21,409 nucleotides of DNA, taken from positions 1-21,409 of IMG/VR virus record IMGVR_UViG_3300025759_000840; one strand, 5' to 3'. Below, piece after piece: positions 1 to 6,609 of the stretch (the first letter of the stretch is position 1; the number at the start of each line of letters is the position of its first letter). The notes beneath the pieces were generated by a model. That model was not told where the DNA came from. It saw only the letters and a program-made list of their open reading frames with translations, and did not search any database. The DNA is from a virus. Both the position numbers and the translations under genes were made by a program.

Positions 1-105
1 ACTTTAAAGAACAGAGCTAAAAAAAAAGATAAATTCAAAAAAGATTTGAAAGATCCTAAATTTAGAGCTAAAGCTAAAATTATGGATTACAAATATATAT
101 TGTAA
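1..105 (+). CDS. C-terminal end of a small Lys-rich phage protein (5' partial)
   Basis: The reading frame is open from base 1 and stops with TAA at 103-105, giving 34 visible residues. The start lies outside the window. About 40% of the visible residues are Lys or Arg, with a KKKDKFKKDLKDPKFR stretch. From memory, similar short K-rich tails occur in small proteins of marine podoviruses, but I cannot name a family. The stop overlaps the next start as TAATG, so the gene belongs to the same translationally coupled run of basic mini-genes. Function unknown. Confidence 0.6.
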   Translation, partial: TLKNRAKKKDKFKKDLKDPKFRAKAKIMDYKYIL

Positions 106-239
106 TGGCAACACCAAAGAATAAAGCTTTATACAATAGAGTAAAATCGGAAGCTAAACGTAAATTTAAAACGTGGCCATCAGCATACGCATCAGCGTGG
201 CTTGTCAAAACGTATAAAAAGCGTGGTGGCAAATACTAA
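105..239 (+). CDS. 44-aa basic conserved phage protein
   Basis: A complete 44-residue reading frame starting at the ATG inside TAATG at 105 and ending with TAA at 237-239. The protein reads MATPKNKALYNRVKSEAK and then a core with W24-P-S-A-Y-A-S-A-W32 followed by LVKTYKKRGGKY. The pattern of a basic helix, an aromatic/Ser-Ala core and a terminal Y-K-x-x-G-G-K-Y recurs, from memory, in many marine phage and some bacterial small proteins of unknown function. About a third of the residues are Lys or Arg, so nucleic-acid contact is plausible but is inference. Both ends are stop-start coupled to neighbours, which supports the assignment despite its small size. Confidence 0.78.
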   Translation: MATPKNKALYNRVKSEAKRKFKTWPSAYASAWLVKTYKKRGGKY

Positions 240-466
240 TGGCTCAAGGTGGACTACGAAAGTGGTTTGCTGAAGATTGGCGAGATGTCAAGACAGGCAA
301 GAAGTGTGGACGTTCTGGTAAAGAAAAGAAATCTAGACCTTATCCTGCTTGTCGACCAAAAAAAGTAGCAAGTAGAATAAGTAAATCAGAAGCTCGTAAA
401 AAGACTGGCCCAAGAAAAGTCAAATGGTCAGTTACAGCTTCAGGGAGAAAACGAAAAAATGGCTAA
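239..466 (+). CDS. Basic conserved phage protein with CGRS/YPACRP motif (75 aa)
   Basis: The start is the ATG in TAATG at 239. The 75-residue protein begins MAQGGLRKWFAEDWRDVKTG and continues with K-C-G-R-S and then R-P-Y-P-A-C-R-P, so it carries two cysteines spaced about 15 residues apart, followed by a Lys/Arg-rich tail. I recognise the G-L-x-x-W-F ... W-x-D-V-x-T-G-x-x-C-G-R ... Y-P-x-C-R-P pattern as a recurring small protein of phages and large DNA viruses whose function is not established. Two Cys and no His argue against a classical zinc finger in the monomer. The 3' end overlaps the next gene by 8 nt. Confidence 0.82.
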   Translation: MAQGGLRKWFAEDWRDVKTGKKCGRSGKEKKSRPYPACRPKKVASRISKSEARKKTGPRKVKWSVTASGRKRKNG

Positions 467-740
467 ATCACCTGCATGGCAAAGAAAAGAAGGTAAAGAT
501 CCCAAAGGTGGATTAAACCGAAAAGGAGTAGCGTCATATAGACGAGCTAATCCTGGATCTAAATTAAAAACTGCTGTTACCACTAAGCCATCAAAATTAA
601 AACCAGGATCAAAAGCTGCTAAAAGACGTAAATCGTTTTGTGCTAGAATGAAGGGTATGAAGCGTAAGCTAACTTCTGCTAAAACTGCTAGAGATCCTAA
701 TTCAAGAATAAATAAATCATTAAGAAAGTGGAATTGCTAA
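459..740 (+). CDS. Basic conserved phage protein, SPAWQRKEGK / SRINKSLRKWNC type (93 aa)
   Basis: The 93-residue protein starts at ATG 459, overlapping the previous gene by 8 nt. Two conserved blocks are visible: an N-terminal SPAWQRKEGKDPKGGLN followed by KGVASYRR, and a C-terminal SFCARMKGMKRKLTSAKTA followed by DPNSRINKSLRKWNC. Both blocks are typical of a widespread family of small proteins in marine phages and cyanophages. From memory part of this family carries a domain-of-unknown-function label (DUF6321), which I could not check. It is strongly basic, with two cysteines in the C-terminal block. Location beside the terminase genes suggests a virion or packaging-associated role, but no activity is known to me. 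Confidence 0.85.
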   Translation: MAKSPAWQRKEGKDPKGGLNRKGVASYRRANPGSKLKTAVTTKPSKLKPGSKAAKRRKSFCARMKGMKRKLTSAKTARDPNSRINKSLRKWNC

Positions 741-973
741 TGAGTAAAAGTTTAGAAAAACTTGCAGATCAAATGATTCGGCTAACGCCTGAAGAAGGGC
801 AAAAACTACAGCTAATTATAAAAGCTAAGTTAATGCCTGAAATTGCTAAACAACAACAACAAGGGTTATTACAACAAGCTAATAATCCACAAATGGCACA
901 GATGGGAAATAGACAAGCAAGAATGCCTGTACCTACTTCTAGAGATGCTGCTATGAGAGGACTACTAAGATGA
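740..973 (+). CDS. Small Gln-rich helical protein (77 aa), unknown function
   Basis: I place the start at ATG 740, in a TAATG overlap with the previous stop, rather than the in-frame ATG at 728, which would lie 12 nt inside the neighbour and lacks a coupled arrangement. The 77-residue product begins MSKSLEKLADQMIRLTPEEG and continues with a helical, charge-balanced N-terminal half, then a QQQQG/LLQQANN glutamine-rich stretch and a Met/Arg/Pro-rich end. It is the least basic member of the mini-gene array. The N-terminal helix (residues about 4-30) could oligomerise. I do not recognise a family. Confidence 0.75.
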   Translation: MSKSLEKLADQMIRLTPEEGQKLQLIIKAKLMPEIAKQQQQGLLQQANNPQMAQMGNRQARMPVPTSRDAAMRGLLR

Positions 974-1152
974 GAATGAAAACAGCTTTGTTTCTTGGTA
1001 AAGTATATGCAAAAAAGGGTGCATCAAGTGCAACTGAAGCAATGAAAGCTCTTTCAGCTAAAACTAAGAAACACGTTAAAAAACATAAGCTAAAATATAC
1101 TGCAGGAGCTGGTGCTGCTGGAGGATATACAGCTTCTAAAATAAAGGACTAA
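970..1152 (+). CDS. Small basic protein with Ala/Gly-rich C-terminus (60 aa)
   Basis: It starts at ATG 970 in an ATGA overlap with the preceding TGA. The 60-residue protein has a Met/Lys-rich start, a central KTKKHVKKHKLKY block and an AGAGAAGGYTASKIKD end. The Ala/Gly stretch (about residues 44-54) is too short and too polar for a confident membrane span. Similar small proteins with K-K-H-K blocks precede Ala/Gly runs in other marine phages, from memory. Function unknown. Its position between coupled mini-genes supports expression. Confidence 0.7.
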   Translation: MRMKTALFLGKVYAKKGASSATEAMKALSAKTKKHVKKHKLKYTAGAGAAGGYTASKIKD

Positions 1153-1155
1153 ACT

Positions 1156-1260
1156 ATGCCAATGGTAGGAAAAAAGAAATACCCATACACAAAAAAGGGT
1201 AAAGCTGCAGCAAAGAAAGCTGCAAAAAAAATGGGAAAAAAAGTTAAGAAAGGTTACTAA
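1156..1260 (+). CDS. 34-aa Lys/Ala-rich peptide
   Basis: ATG at 1156 follows the previous stop by 3 nt and TAA at 1258-1260 overlaps the next ATG. The peptide is MPMVGKKKYPYTKKGKAAAK followed by KAAKKMGKK and a VKKGY end. Fourteen of the 34 residues are lysine, arranged with alanines in a pattern reminiscent of the C-terminal tail of histone H1. M-P-x-V-G-K-K-x-x-P-Y-T-x-K-G-K-A-A-A-K-K recurs, as I recall, in small proteins of many marine phages, so this is unlikely to be chance. DNA binding is a reasonable inference, not shown. Confidence 0.75.
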   Translation: MPMVGKKKYPYTKKGKAAAKKAAKKMGKKVKKGY

Positions 1261-1358
1261 TGAAAAACGTATTAACTAAAGCTCAACAAAAATTACCACA
1301 ACAGCTTAAAAATAAAATCATTAAATCTAAAATGAAAAAGAAAAAGAAGAAAAAATAA
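1260..1358 (+). CDS. 32-aa peptide ending in poly-lysine
   Basis: ATG at 1260 overlaps the previous TAA, and TAA at 1356-1358 ends the frame one base before the next ATG. The peptide starts MKNVLTKAQQKLPQQLKNKI and ends KMKKKKKKK. Residues about 5-24 could form a short amphipathic helix, and the tail is a near-homopolymer of lysine mixing AAA and AAG codons. Support comes from the exact fit between two coupled genes. There is no family recognition, so confidence is moderate. Confidence 0.62.
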   Translation: MKNVLTKAQQKLPQQLKNKIIKSKMKKKKKKK

Positions 1359-1359
1359 T

Positions 1360-1695
1360 ATGGCTAATGTAAAAGGAAACTATAAAGGTGGAAGAAGCAA
1401 AGAACTTGTAAAATATACAGTTACAGGTGCTGCTAAAGGTAGAGCTAAACAAGCTGTAGAAGCTAGTAAAAAGTTTATTAAAGATGTAGGAAGTAAAACT
1501 ACAGGACAGCAAAGATTTTTAGGAAAAACATTACCTAAAGCTTTATTTAAAACTGCTAAGTTTGCATTTAAAAATCCTATTACTGCAACAGCTGCGTTTT
1601 TAGCACCTGCTGCTATACAACCTTTTACTAAAAAAAAAGTTGCTTCTAGACCAAAACAAAAACAATATGATAGAAAAGGATTTAAAATTATATAA
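1360..1695 (+). CDS. Basic 111-aa protein, unknown function
   Basis: Start ATG 1360 follows the previous stop by one base; TAA at 1693-1695 overlaps the terminase small-subunit start. The N-terminal half is Gly/Lys/Ala-rich (MANVKGNYKGGRSKELVK), followed by several KKFIKD/KALFKTAKFAFK amphipathic segments, a hydrophobic Ala/Ile/Pro stretch at about residues 73-89 and a basic end (KKKVASRPKQKQYDRKG). The hydrophobic stretch might touch a membrane or another protein. A run of nine A bases lies at 1630-1638. A frame on the opposite strand covers much of this gene but is judged a shadow. I do not recognise the family. Confidence 0.75.
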   Translation: MANVKGNYKGGRSKELVKYTVTGAAKGRAKQAVEASKKFIKDVGSKTTGQQRFLGKTLPKALFKTAKFAFKNPITATAAFLAPAAIQPFTKKKVASRPKQKQYDRKGFKII

Positions 1696-2012
1696 TGGAA
1701 GATGAAACTAAACAAAAGAATCCAAATTTAGGTGGTAAAAGACCTGGTGCTGGTAGACCTCCTGGATCTAAAAGTAAAGTATTGTGGAAATCTATGGATC
1801 AATTAGCAGAGAAATATCAACATTCTCCTTTAGATTATTTGTTATCTGTGTTAAACAATCCTGCAAGTGCACCTGAACGTAAATTATTTGCTGCTGAAAA
1901 AGCTGCACCTTACATTCATCCAAAACTTGCAAGTACTACAACAAAGATAGGAACAGATGCCCCAGTCGAAATTAAAGTCCAATGGGAAAAAGACGAAAGT
2001 AAAGATAGTTGA
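1695..2012 (+). CDS. Probable terminase small subunit
   Basis: This 105-residue protein sits directly upstream of the large terminase and would recognise phage DNA to start packaging. After a polar N-terminus it carries GGKRPGAGRPPGSKSK (about residues 13-28), an AT-hook-like R-P-G-A-G-R-P-P-G block that is common in terminase small subunits. It then has a helical domain with L-x-Y-L-L-S-V-L-N-N-P and ERKLFAAEKAAPYIHPKLAS. The R-x-x-A-A-x-x-A-A-P-Y-x-H-P-x-L motif is, to my knowledge, characteristic of phage small-terminase families. The C-terminus overlaps the large-subunit gene by 56 nt. The start is the ATG in TAATG at 1695. Confidence 0.8.
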   Translation: MEDETKQKNPNLGGKRPGAGRPPGSKSKVLWKSMDQLAEKYQHSPLDYLLSVLNNPASAPERKLFAAEKAAPYIHPKLASTTTKIGTDAPVEIKVQWEKDESKDS

Positions 2013-3261
2013 GGTTCCATATAAACCTAGACCTTATCAATTAGAGTGTCACAAATCTTTAAAAAGATTTAATGTTCTAGTATGCCATCGTAGATTTGGT
2101 AAATCAGTATTATCTATAAACGAATTAATTAAAACAGCAGCAAAGAAACCTAGATCTTTGTGTGCATTCATAGCTCCAACATATCGCCAAGGAAAATCTA
2201 TCGCTTGGGAATATTTAAAATTTTATACAAAACCATTAATGCATTGGGGTGGTGGAAGAAACGAATCAGAATTAAGAATAGATTTGTATAATGGATCTAG
2301 AATCCAAATTTTTGGGGCAGACAACCCAGATAGTATTCGTGGAATGGGCTTTGATGCAGTTGTCCTGGACGAATATGCTATTATGTCTCCAAGAGTATGG
2401 ACAGAAATTATACGTCCTGCTATCGCAGATAAGCTAGGTTGGGTTATATTTATAGGTACACCAATGGGTCATAACTCATTTTGGGAAGTATATGATTTTG
2501 CTTTACGTGGTCATAAAGATTGGTATGGTAAATTATATAGAGCATCAGAAACTAATGTAGTACCTGATCATGAGTTAAAAGAAGCTCAAGCTATAATGAC
2601 TCCTGAACAATATGATCAAGAGTTTGAATGTTCATTTACTGCAGCAGTATCAGGTGCATATTATGGTAGACTGATAACTAAAGCAGAAAAAGAAAAAAGA
2701 ATTACTAAAGTACCATATGATGAAAGCGTTGGAGTTGAGACGTGGTGGGATTTGGGAATAGGAGATTCAACATCTATTTGGTTTGCACAAAGAATAGGTG
2801 AAGAAATTCATTTGATAGATTATTACGAAACATCAGGTGAATCTTTAGCTCATTATGCTAATGTGTTAGAAGAAAAGAATTACGCATATTCTTCTCATAT
2901 AGCACCTCATGATATAACAGCTAGAGAATTAGGAACAGGTAAATCTAGACTTGAAGTTGCAAACGAATTAGGTATAGATTTTGATGTGGCTCCAAAATTA
3001 GAAGTACATCATGGAATAGAATCAGTAAGAAATGCTTTACCTAATTGTTGGTTTGATAGAGAAAAATGCAAAGTAGGTCTTGATGCATTAAGACAATATC
3101 GAAAACAATGGGATGAAAAAAACCAAGTGTTTAAAAATAAACCTCACCATAACTGGTGTTCACACGCAGCTGATAGCTTTAGGTATGGATGTGTATCCGA
3201 ACCAATTGATACATCAGACTGGGATAGACCAATAACAGTAGATACAAAATACGTAATATGA
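1957..3261 (+). CDS. terL: Terminase large subunit (packaging ATPase and nuclease)
   Basis: This is the motor that pumps DNA into the prohead and cuts it. The 434-aa length fits the family. The ATPase domain shows RPYQ at 25-28, a Walker A-type loop CHRRFGKS at 43-50, Walker B VVLDE at 135-139 and the coupling motif GTP at 167-169. The RNase H-like nuclease domain begins around WWDLGIGD with acidic residues D265 and D270 and ends with HAADSFRY, where D406 is the likely third metal ligand. The ATG at 1957 is the only reasonable start I find in this frame, because no other ATG precedes the conserved RPYQ region, so the gene overlaps the small subunit by 56 nt. It shares ATGA with the portal gene. 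Confidence 0.95.
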   Translation: MPQSKLKSNGKKTKVKIVEVPYKPRPYQLECHKSLKRFNVLVCHRRFGKSVLSINELIKTAAKKPRSLCAFIAPTYRQGKSIAWEYLKFYTKPLMHWGGGRNESELRIDLYNGSRIQIFGADNPDSIRGMGFDAVVLDEYAIMSPRVWTEIIRPAIADKLGWVIFIGTPMGHNSFWEVYDFALRGHKDWYGKLYRASETNVVPDHELKEAQAIMTPEQYDQEFECSFTAAVSGAYYGRLITKAEKEKRITKVPYDESVGVETWWDLGIGDSTSIWFAQRIGEEIHLIDYYETSGESLAHYANVLEEKNYAYSSHIAPHDITARELGTGKSRLEVANELGIDFDVAPKLEVHHGIESVRNALPNCWFDREKCKVGLDALRQYRKQWDEKNQVFKNKPHHNWCSHAADSFRYGCVSEPIDTSDWDRPITVDTKYVI

Positions 3262-5405
3262 AAAAATCAAAACAAGAAATATTATCAGTACTAAGCAGAG
3301 AGATTCACAATGCATCAGGTTACATTGGTGGTGAGCTAGTTGCTAGAAGAAAAAAATCATTAGAATATTATTTAGGAATGCCTCTTGGTAATGAACAAGA
3401 AGGACGTTCTCAAGTTGTTTCTAATGATGTAATGGACACAGTAGAAAGTTTAATGCCATCTCTAATGAAGATATTTACTTCTGGAGATAATGTATTTCAA
3501 TGTGAAGGTGTTGGGCCTGAAGATGAAGAAATGGCTAGACAAGCATCTGATTATATTAACCATGTATTCTTAAAAGAAAATAATGGATTTACAGCTTTAT
3601 ATTGTGCATTTAAAGATGCATTAATACAAAAGAATGGTATCTTAAAAGTATATTGGGATAGTGCAAATAAAACTGAAAGAGAAGAATATACTAGATTAAC
3701 AGATGATGAGTTTAATGATTTAGTATCAGATTCACAAGTAGAAGTTAAAAATCATTCTGAATATGAAGAATCTATTACAGATGATAGAGGACAAGAAATA
3801 GATAAAGTTACCTTACATGATGTAGTTATTCATAGAACATCATTATATGGTGGAGTTAAAATAGAACCAGTACCACCTGAAGAATTTTTAATTGAAAGAA
3901 GATGTAAAGATTTACATTCAGCTAACTTTGTTTGTCATAGAACAAATAAAACTAAAACTGAATTAGTAGAAATGGGATTTGATCCTGATGTAGTTGAAGG
4001 ACTACCAACAGGAGATCCAGATTTTTATACAGAAGATAAGTTTGTTAGACATCAAAACGTAGATTTTTCTCATGGAGATAATACAGGAGATACAAGTACA
4101 GAAGATGTTTTAATCCATGAATGTTATGTTAAAATGGATTTAGATGATGATGGCAAAGCTGAGCTTGTTAAAATTATTGTAGCTGGTGATGGTAAGCATT
4201 TATTAGATATAGAAGAAATAGACACTATACCTTTTATATCTATGACTCCAGTTATCATGCCACACAGATTTCATGGTAGATCTATTGCAGAGCTAGTAGA
4301 AGATATACAATTAATTAAATCTACTGTAATGAGACAAATGTTAGATAACATGTATCTAACTAATAATAATAGAGTTGCAATCCAAGATGGTCAAGTAGCT
4401 ATGGACGATCTCCTAACTAATAGACCTGGAGGAATTGTAAGAACTAAACAACCACCACAAAATGTAATGATGCCTATTCAGGCACAACCTATTACAGAAC
4501 AAGCTAGTGGTATGTTAGCATATCTTGATGCAGTAAAAGAAACTAGAACTGGTGTAAGTAGAACTTCACAAGGTTTAAATTCAGATAGCTTAAATAATAA
4601 AACAGCTACTGGTATGAACCAAGTATTAACACAATCTCAAATGAGAATGGAGTTAATTGCTAGAATCTTTGCAGAAACAGGTGTTAAAGATTTAGCATTA
4701 AAAATATTTGAACTTGTTTGTAAATATCAAAACAAAGAAAAGATAGTAAGAATCAGAGGTAAATATATACCTATGAGACCTTACGAATGGAAAGATAGAG
4801 TTAATGTTACTGTTCATGTTGGATTAGGATCAGGTTCTAAAGAACAACAATTAATTATGGTTAATGCTATTCTTGAAAGACAAATGCAGGCAATAAACCT
4901 ACAACAAAATGTTTATGGCCCAATGGTTAATTTAAGAAATATTTATAACTCATTAAAGAAATTAGTTGAAAATGCAGGTTTAAATAATGTAGAACCTTTC
5001 TTTATGGATCCAGATGTTGGTGCATCTCAAATGCCACCACTTCCTCCTAAACCACCAACTGAGTTTGAAAAAGTTACTTTAGCTCAAGTACAAGGTGAGA
5101 ACCAAAGAGCACAGCTAAAAGCTGAAACAGAAGTCAAACGTATAGAATCTACTATGCGTGAATCTTTATTAGATTTTGAGTTGAAAATAAAAGAACTTGA
5201 GTTACAATATGGTTCTAAAATAGATGAATTAGAATTAAAACGAAGATCTATGTTAGAACAAACCGATCTTTCTAAATCAGGTGATTTAATGAAAGAAATA
5301 ATAAAGGGTCAAGGACAATTCTTTAATGGACAAAGACAAACAAATACAGAAGGGCAAGAGAGCAGAACAACTCCTCAACGATCCCCTTCTAAAAACAGCA
5401 TTTGA
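3258..5405 (+). CDS. Portal protein, SU10-like
   Basis: The 715-aa product forms the dodecameric ring through which DNA enters and leaves the head. The N-terminal region has RRKKSLEYYLGMPLGNEQEG and then RSQVVSNDVMDTVESLMPSL, with E-D-E-E-M-A-R-Q-A-S-D-Y-I-N-H-V-F and K-D-A-L-I-Q-K-N-G-I-L-K-V-Y-W following. This is the signature I know from portals of the phage SU10 type. The C-terminal part (about 610-690) is a long charged coiled coil. The last 27 or so residues are low-complexity Gln/Thr/Ser/Arg and lie over the start of the next gene in another frame. The start overlaps terL by ATGA. Family assignment is from memory of pattern, but the role is well supported by position and length. Confidence 0.9.
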   Translation: MKKSKQEILSVLSREIHNASGYIGGELVARRKKSLEYYLGMPLGNEQEGRSQVVSNDVMDTVESLMPSLMKIFTSGDNVFQCEGVGPEDEEMARQASDYINHVFLKENNGFTALYCAFKDALIQKNGILKVYWDSANKTEREEYTRLTDDEFNDLVSDSQVEVKNHSEYEESITDDRGQEIDKVTLHDVVIHRTSLYGGVKIEPVPPEEFLIERRCKDLHSANFVCHRTNKTKTELVEMGFDPDVVEGLPTGDPDFYTEDKFVRHQNVDFSHGDNTGDTSTEDVLIHECYVKMDLDDDGKAELVKIIVAGDGKHLLDIEEIDTIPFISMTPVIMPHRFHGRSIAELVEDIQLIKSTVMRQMLDNMYLTNNNRVAIQDGQVAMDDLLTNRPGGIVRTKQPPQNVMMPIQAQPITEQASGMLAYLDAVKETRTGVSRTSQGLNSDSLNNKTATGMNQVLTQSQMRMELIARIFAETGVKDLALKIFELVCKYQNKEKIVRIRGKYIPMRPYEWKDRVNVTVHVGLGSGSKEQQLIMVNAILERQMQAINLQQNVYGPMVNLRNIYNSLKKLVENAGLNNVEPFFMDPDVGASQMPPLPPKPPTEFEKVTLAQVQGENQRAQLKAETEVKRIESTMRESLLDFELKIKELELQYGSKIDELELKRRSMLEQTDLSKSGDLMKEIIKGQGQFFNGQRQTNTEGQESRTTPQRSPSKNSI

Positions 5406-5586
5406 AGATCTCTTAGAAATATATAAGCAAGAGATTTTTAATACAAATTTCGCTGACGATGATAAGCGTAAACACCTTTGGGTAGCCTACAATATGGTAG
5501 ACAAAATCAGAGGACATTTACAAAGTATCATGGCTAGTGGAAAACTAACTCAACAAGAGTTAGATCAATTAAATACAAGACGTTAA
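5326..5586 (+). CDS. Conserved small phage protein downstream of portal (86 aa)
   Basis: The protein starts MDKDKQIQKGKRAEQLLNDP and continues with LLKTAFEDLLEIYKQEIF, then DDDKRKHLWVAYNMVDKIRG and a polar helical end. The G-K-R-A-E-Q-L-L-N-D-P-L-L ... D-D-x-x-R ... W-x-A-x-x-x-V-D-K-I pattern is a recurrent small protein next to podovirus portals, with no function known to me. I keep the ATG at 5326 although it lies 80 nt inside the portal gene (frame +1), because the conserved part begins only about ten residues later. All-helical, and possibly a portal- or scaffold-interacting factor by position only. Confidence 0.83.
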   Translation: MDKDKQIQKGKRAEQLLNDPLLKTAFEDLLEIYKQEIFNTNFADDDKRKHLWVAYNMVDKIRGHLQSIMASGKLTQQELDQLNTRR

Positions 5587-5631
5587 TCTAACGAAACGTC
5601 AAATACGTCAACCAATTACGAAAGGAACGTT

Positions 5632-6606
5632 ATGGCAGAAGCCGACATACAAGGTGCAGCTGATAAAATTTCAGGAATATTGAATCCATCGGATCAACAA
5701 GAAACTGAAGTAAAAAAGACTGAACCATCAGAGTCGCCTGAGACACAGGCAGCAGAAAGTGAACCAACGTCTGAGGTAACCGAAGCAGAGACTCCTGAGA
5801 ATACTGAGGTAACAGAAGAAACACAAACAGAATTAGAGGAACCAGAACTCCACCGAGTTAAGATACAAGGTCAAGAGTTAGAGGTCACCCTTGATGAGCT
5901 GAAAGCAGGTTATTCTAGAGACTCAGATTATAGACAAAAAACTCATTCTTTAAGCCAAGAGAAAAAATCACTTGAGGAACAAAAGAGTAGTTTGCGTCAA
6001 ACTTATGAAACTCGTTTATCAGAGTTGAACAACTTAATAGCAACTGCTGACGCAACTGTCAGACAAAAACAAGGAAGCGAAGATCTTCAAAAACTTTACG
6101 AAGAAGATCCAACAGCTGCAGCCCGACTGGACTACCAGTTAAGACAACAACAAGAGCAGCTAAGTGAAATACAAAGTAAAGCAAAAGAAGCTCAACAAAA
6201 ACAATACCAAGAGTTCCTTGATACACAGAAAGAGTTAGCAGCACAAAAAATACCTGAGTTTGCAGATCCTAAAAAATCTGATTCATTTAAAACTAACCTA
6301 CGTAATTCATTACGAGACTATGGTTTTAATGATCAAGAAATTGGAACACTTGCAGATCATAGATTTTTAATGGTTGCAAAAGATGCTATGAGCTATCAAT
6401 CTTTAAAAGATAGAAAACCTATCATACAAAAGAAAGTAGCTAATGCACCTAAAGTAGTAAAAGCAGGTACAGCTAAGTCGTCAACAAGTTCTGGTAGAGA
6501 GTTAATAAGAAATAAAATTGGCAAGGTTCGTAAGACAGGAAACATTAATGATGCTTCTTCTGCGATTCTTGACATTATTAATCTTAAATCTCAACAAAGG
6601 AAATAA
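5632..6606 (+). CDS. Probable capsid scaffolding protein
   Basis: The 324-aa protein lies immediately before the major capsid gene, the usual place for a scaffold. Residues about 18-80 are extremely rich in Glu, Thr, Ser and Pro (ETEVKKTEPSESPETQAAES and similar), probably disordered. Then comes a short folded segment (HRVKIQGQELEVTLDELKAG YSRDSDYRQK pattern), a long Gln/Glu/Lys coiled coil at about 105-210, and a basic C-terminus (KKVANAPKVVKAG, GKVRKTGN). Acidic plus coiled-coil plus basic C-terminal end is typical of scaffolds that bind the shell through the C-terminus. I see no protease motif. A Shine-Dalgarno AAAGGA lies upstream of ATG 5632, after a 45-nt gap. Confidence 0.85.
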   Translation: MAEADIQGAADKISGILNPSDQQETEVKKTEPSESPETQAAESEPTSEVTEAETPENTEVTEETQTELEEPELHRVKIQGQELEVTLDELKAGYSRDSDYRQKTHSLSQEKKSLEEQKSSLRQTYETRLSELNNLIATADATVRQKQGSEDLQKLYEEDPTAAARLDYQLRQQQEQLSEIQSKAKEAQQKQYQEFLDTQKELAAQKIPEFADPKKSDSFKTNLRNSLRDYGFNDQEIGTLADHRFLMVAKDAMSYQSLKDRKPIIQKKVANAPKVVKAGTAKSSTSSGRELIRNKIGKVRKTGNINDASSAILDIINLKSQQRK

Positions 6607-6609
6607 ACA

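Noticed and set aside
728-740. ATG at 728 as start of the 77-aa gene
   Set aside because: The ATG at 740 forms the TAATG coupling seen throughout this array; the extra four residues are simply the end of the previous gene in another frame.
1630-1638. Nine-A runs at about 1630 and 18786 as programmed frameshift sites
   Set aside because: Neither is followed by a long alternative frame that continues a gene or by a clear stimulatory structure, so ordinary AT-rich coding explains them.
1327-1715. Two long open frames on the - strand over the basic mini-genes
   Set aside because: They lie opposite A-rich coding genes, where T-rich complements lack stops by chance; the encoded Phe/Ser/Leu-rich proteins look like composition artefacts.
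5587-5631. Short near-repeat ACGTCAA in the 45-nt gap before the scaffold gene
   Set aside because: Two short copies only; could be chance, and no known operator is recognised.
5630-6244. - strand frames over the scaffold gene
   Set aside because: They are shadows of a CAA/GAA-rich coiled coil and give Leu/Val-rich pseudo-proteins with no start signal.
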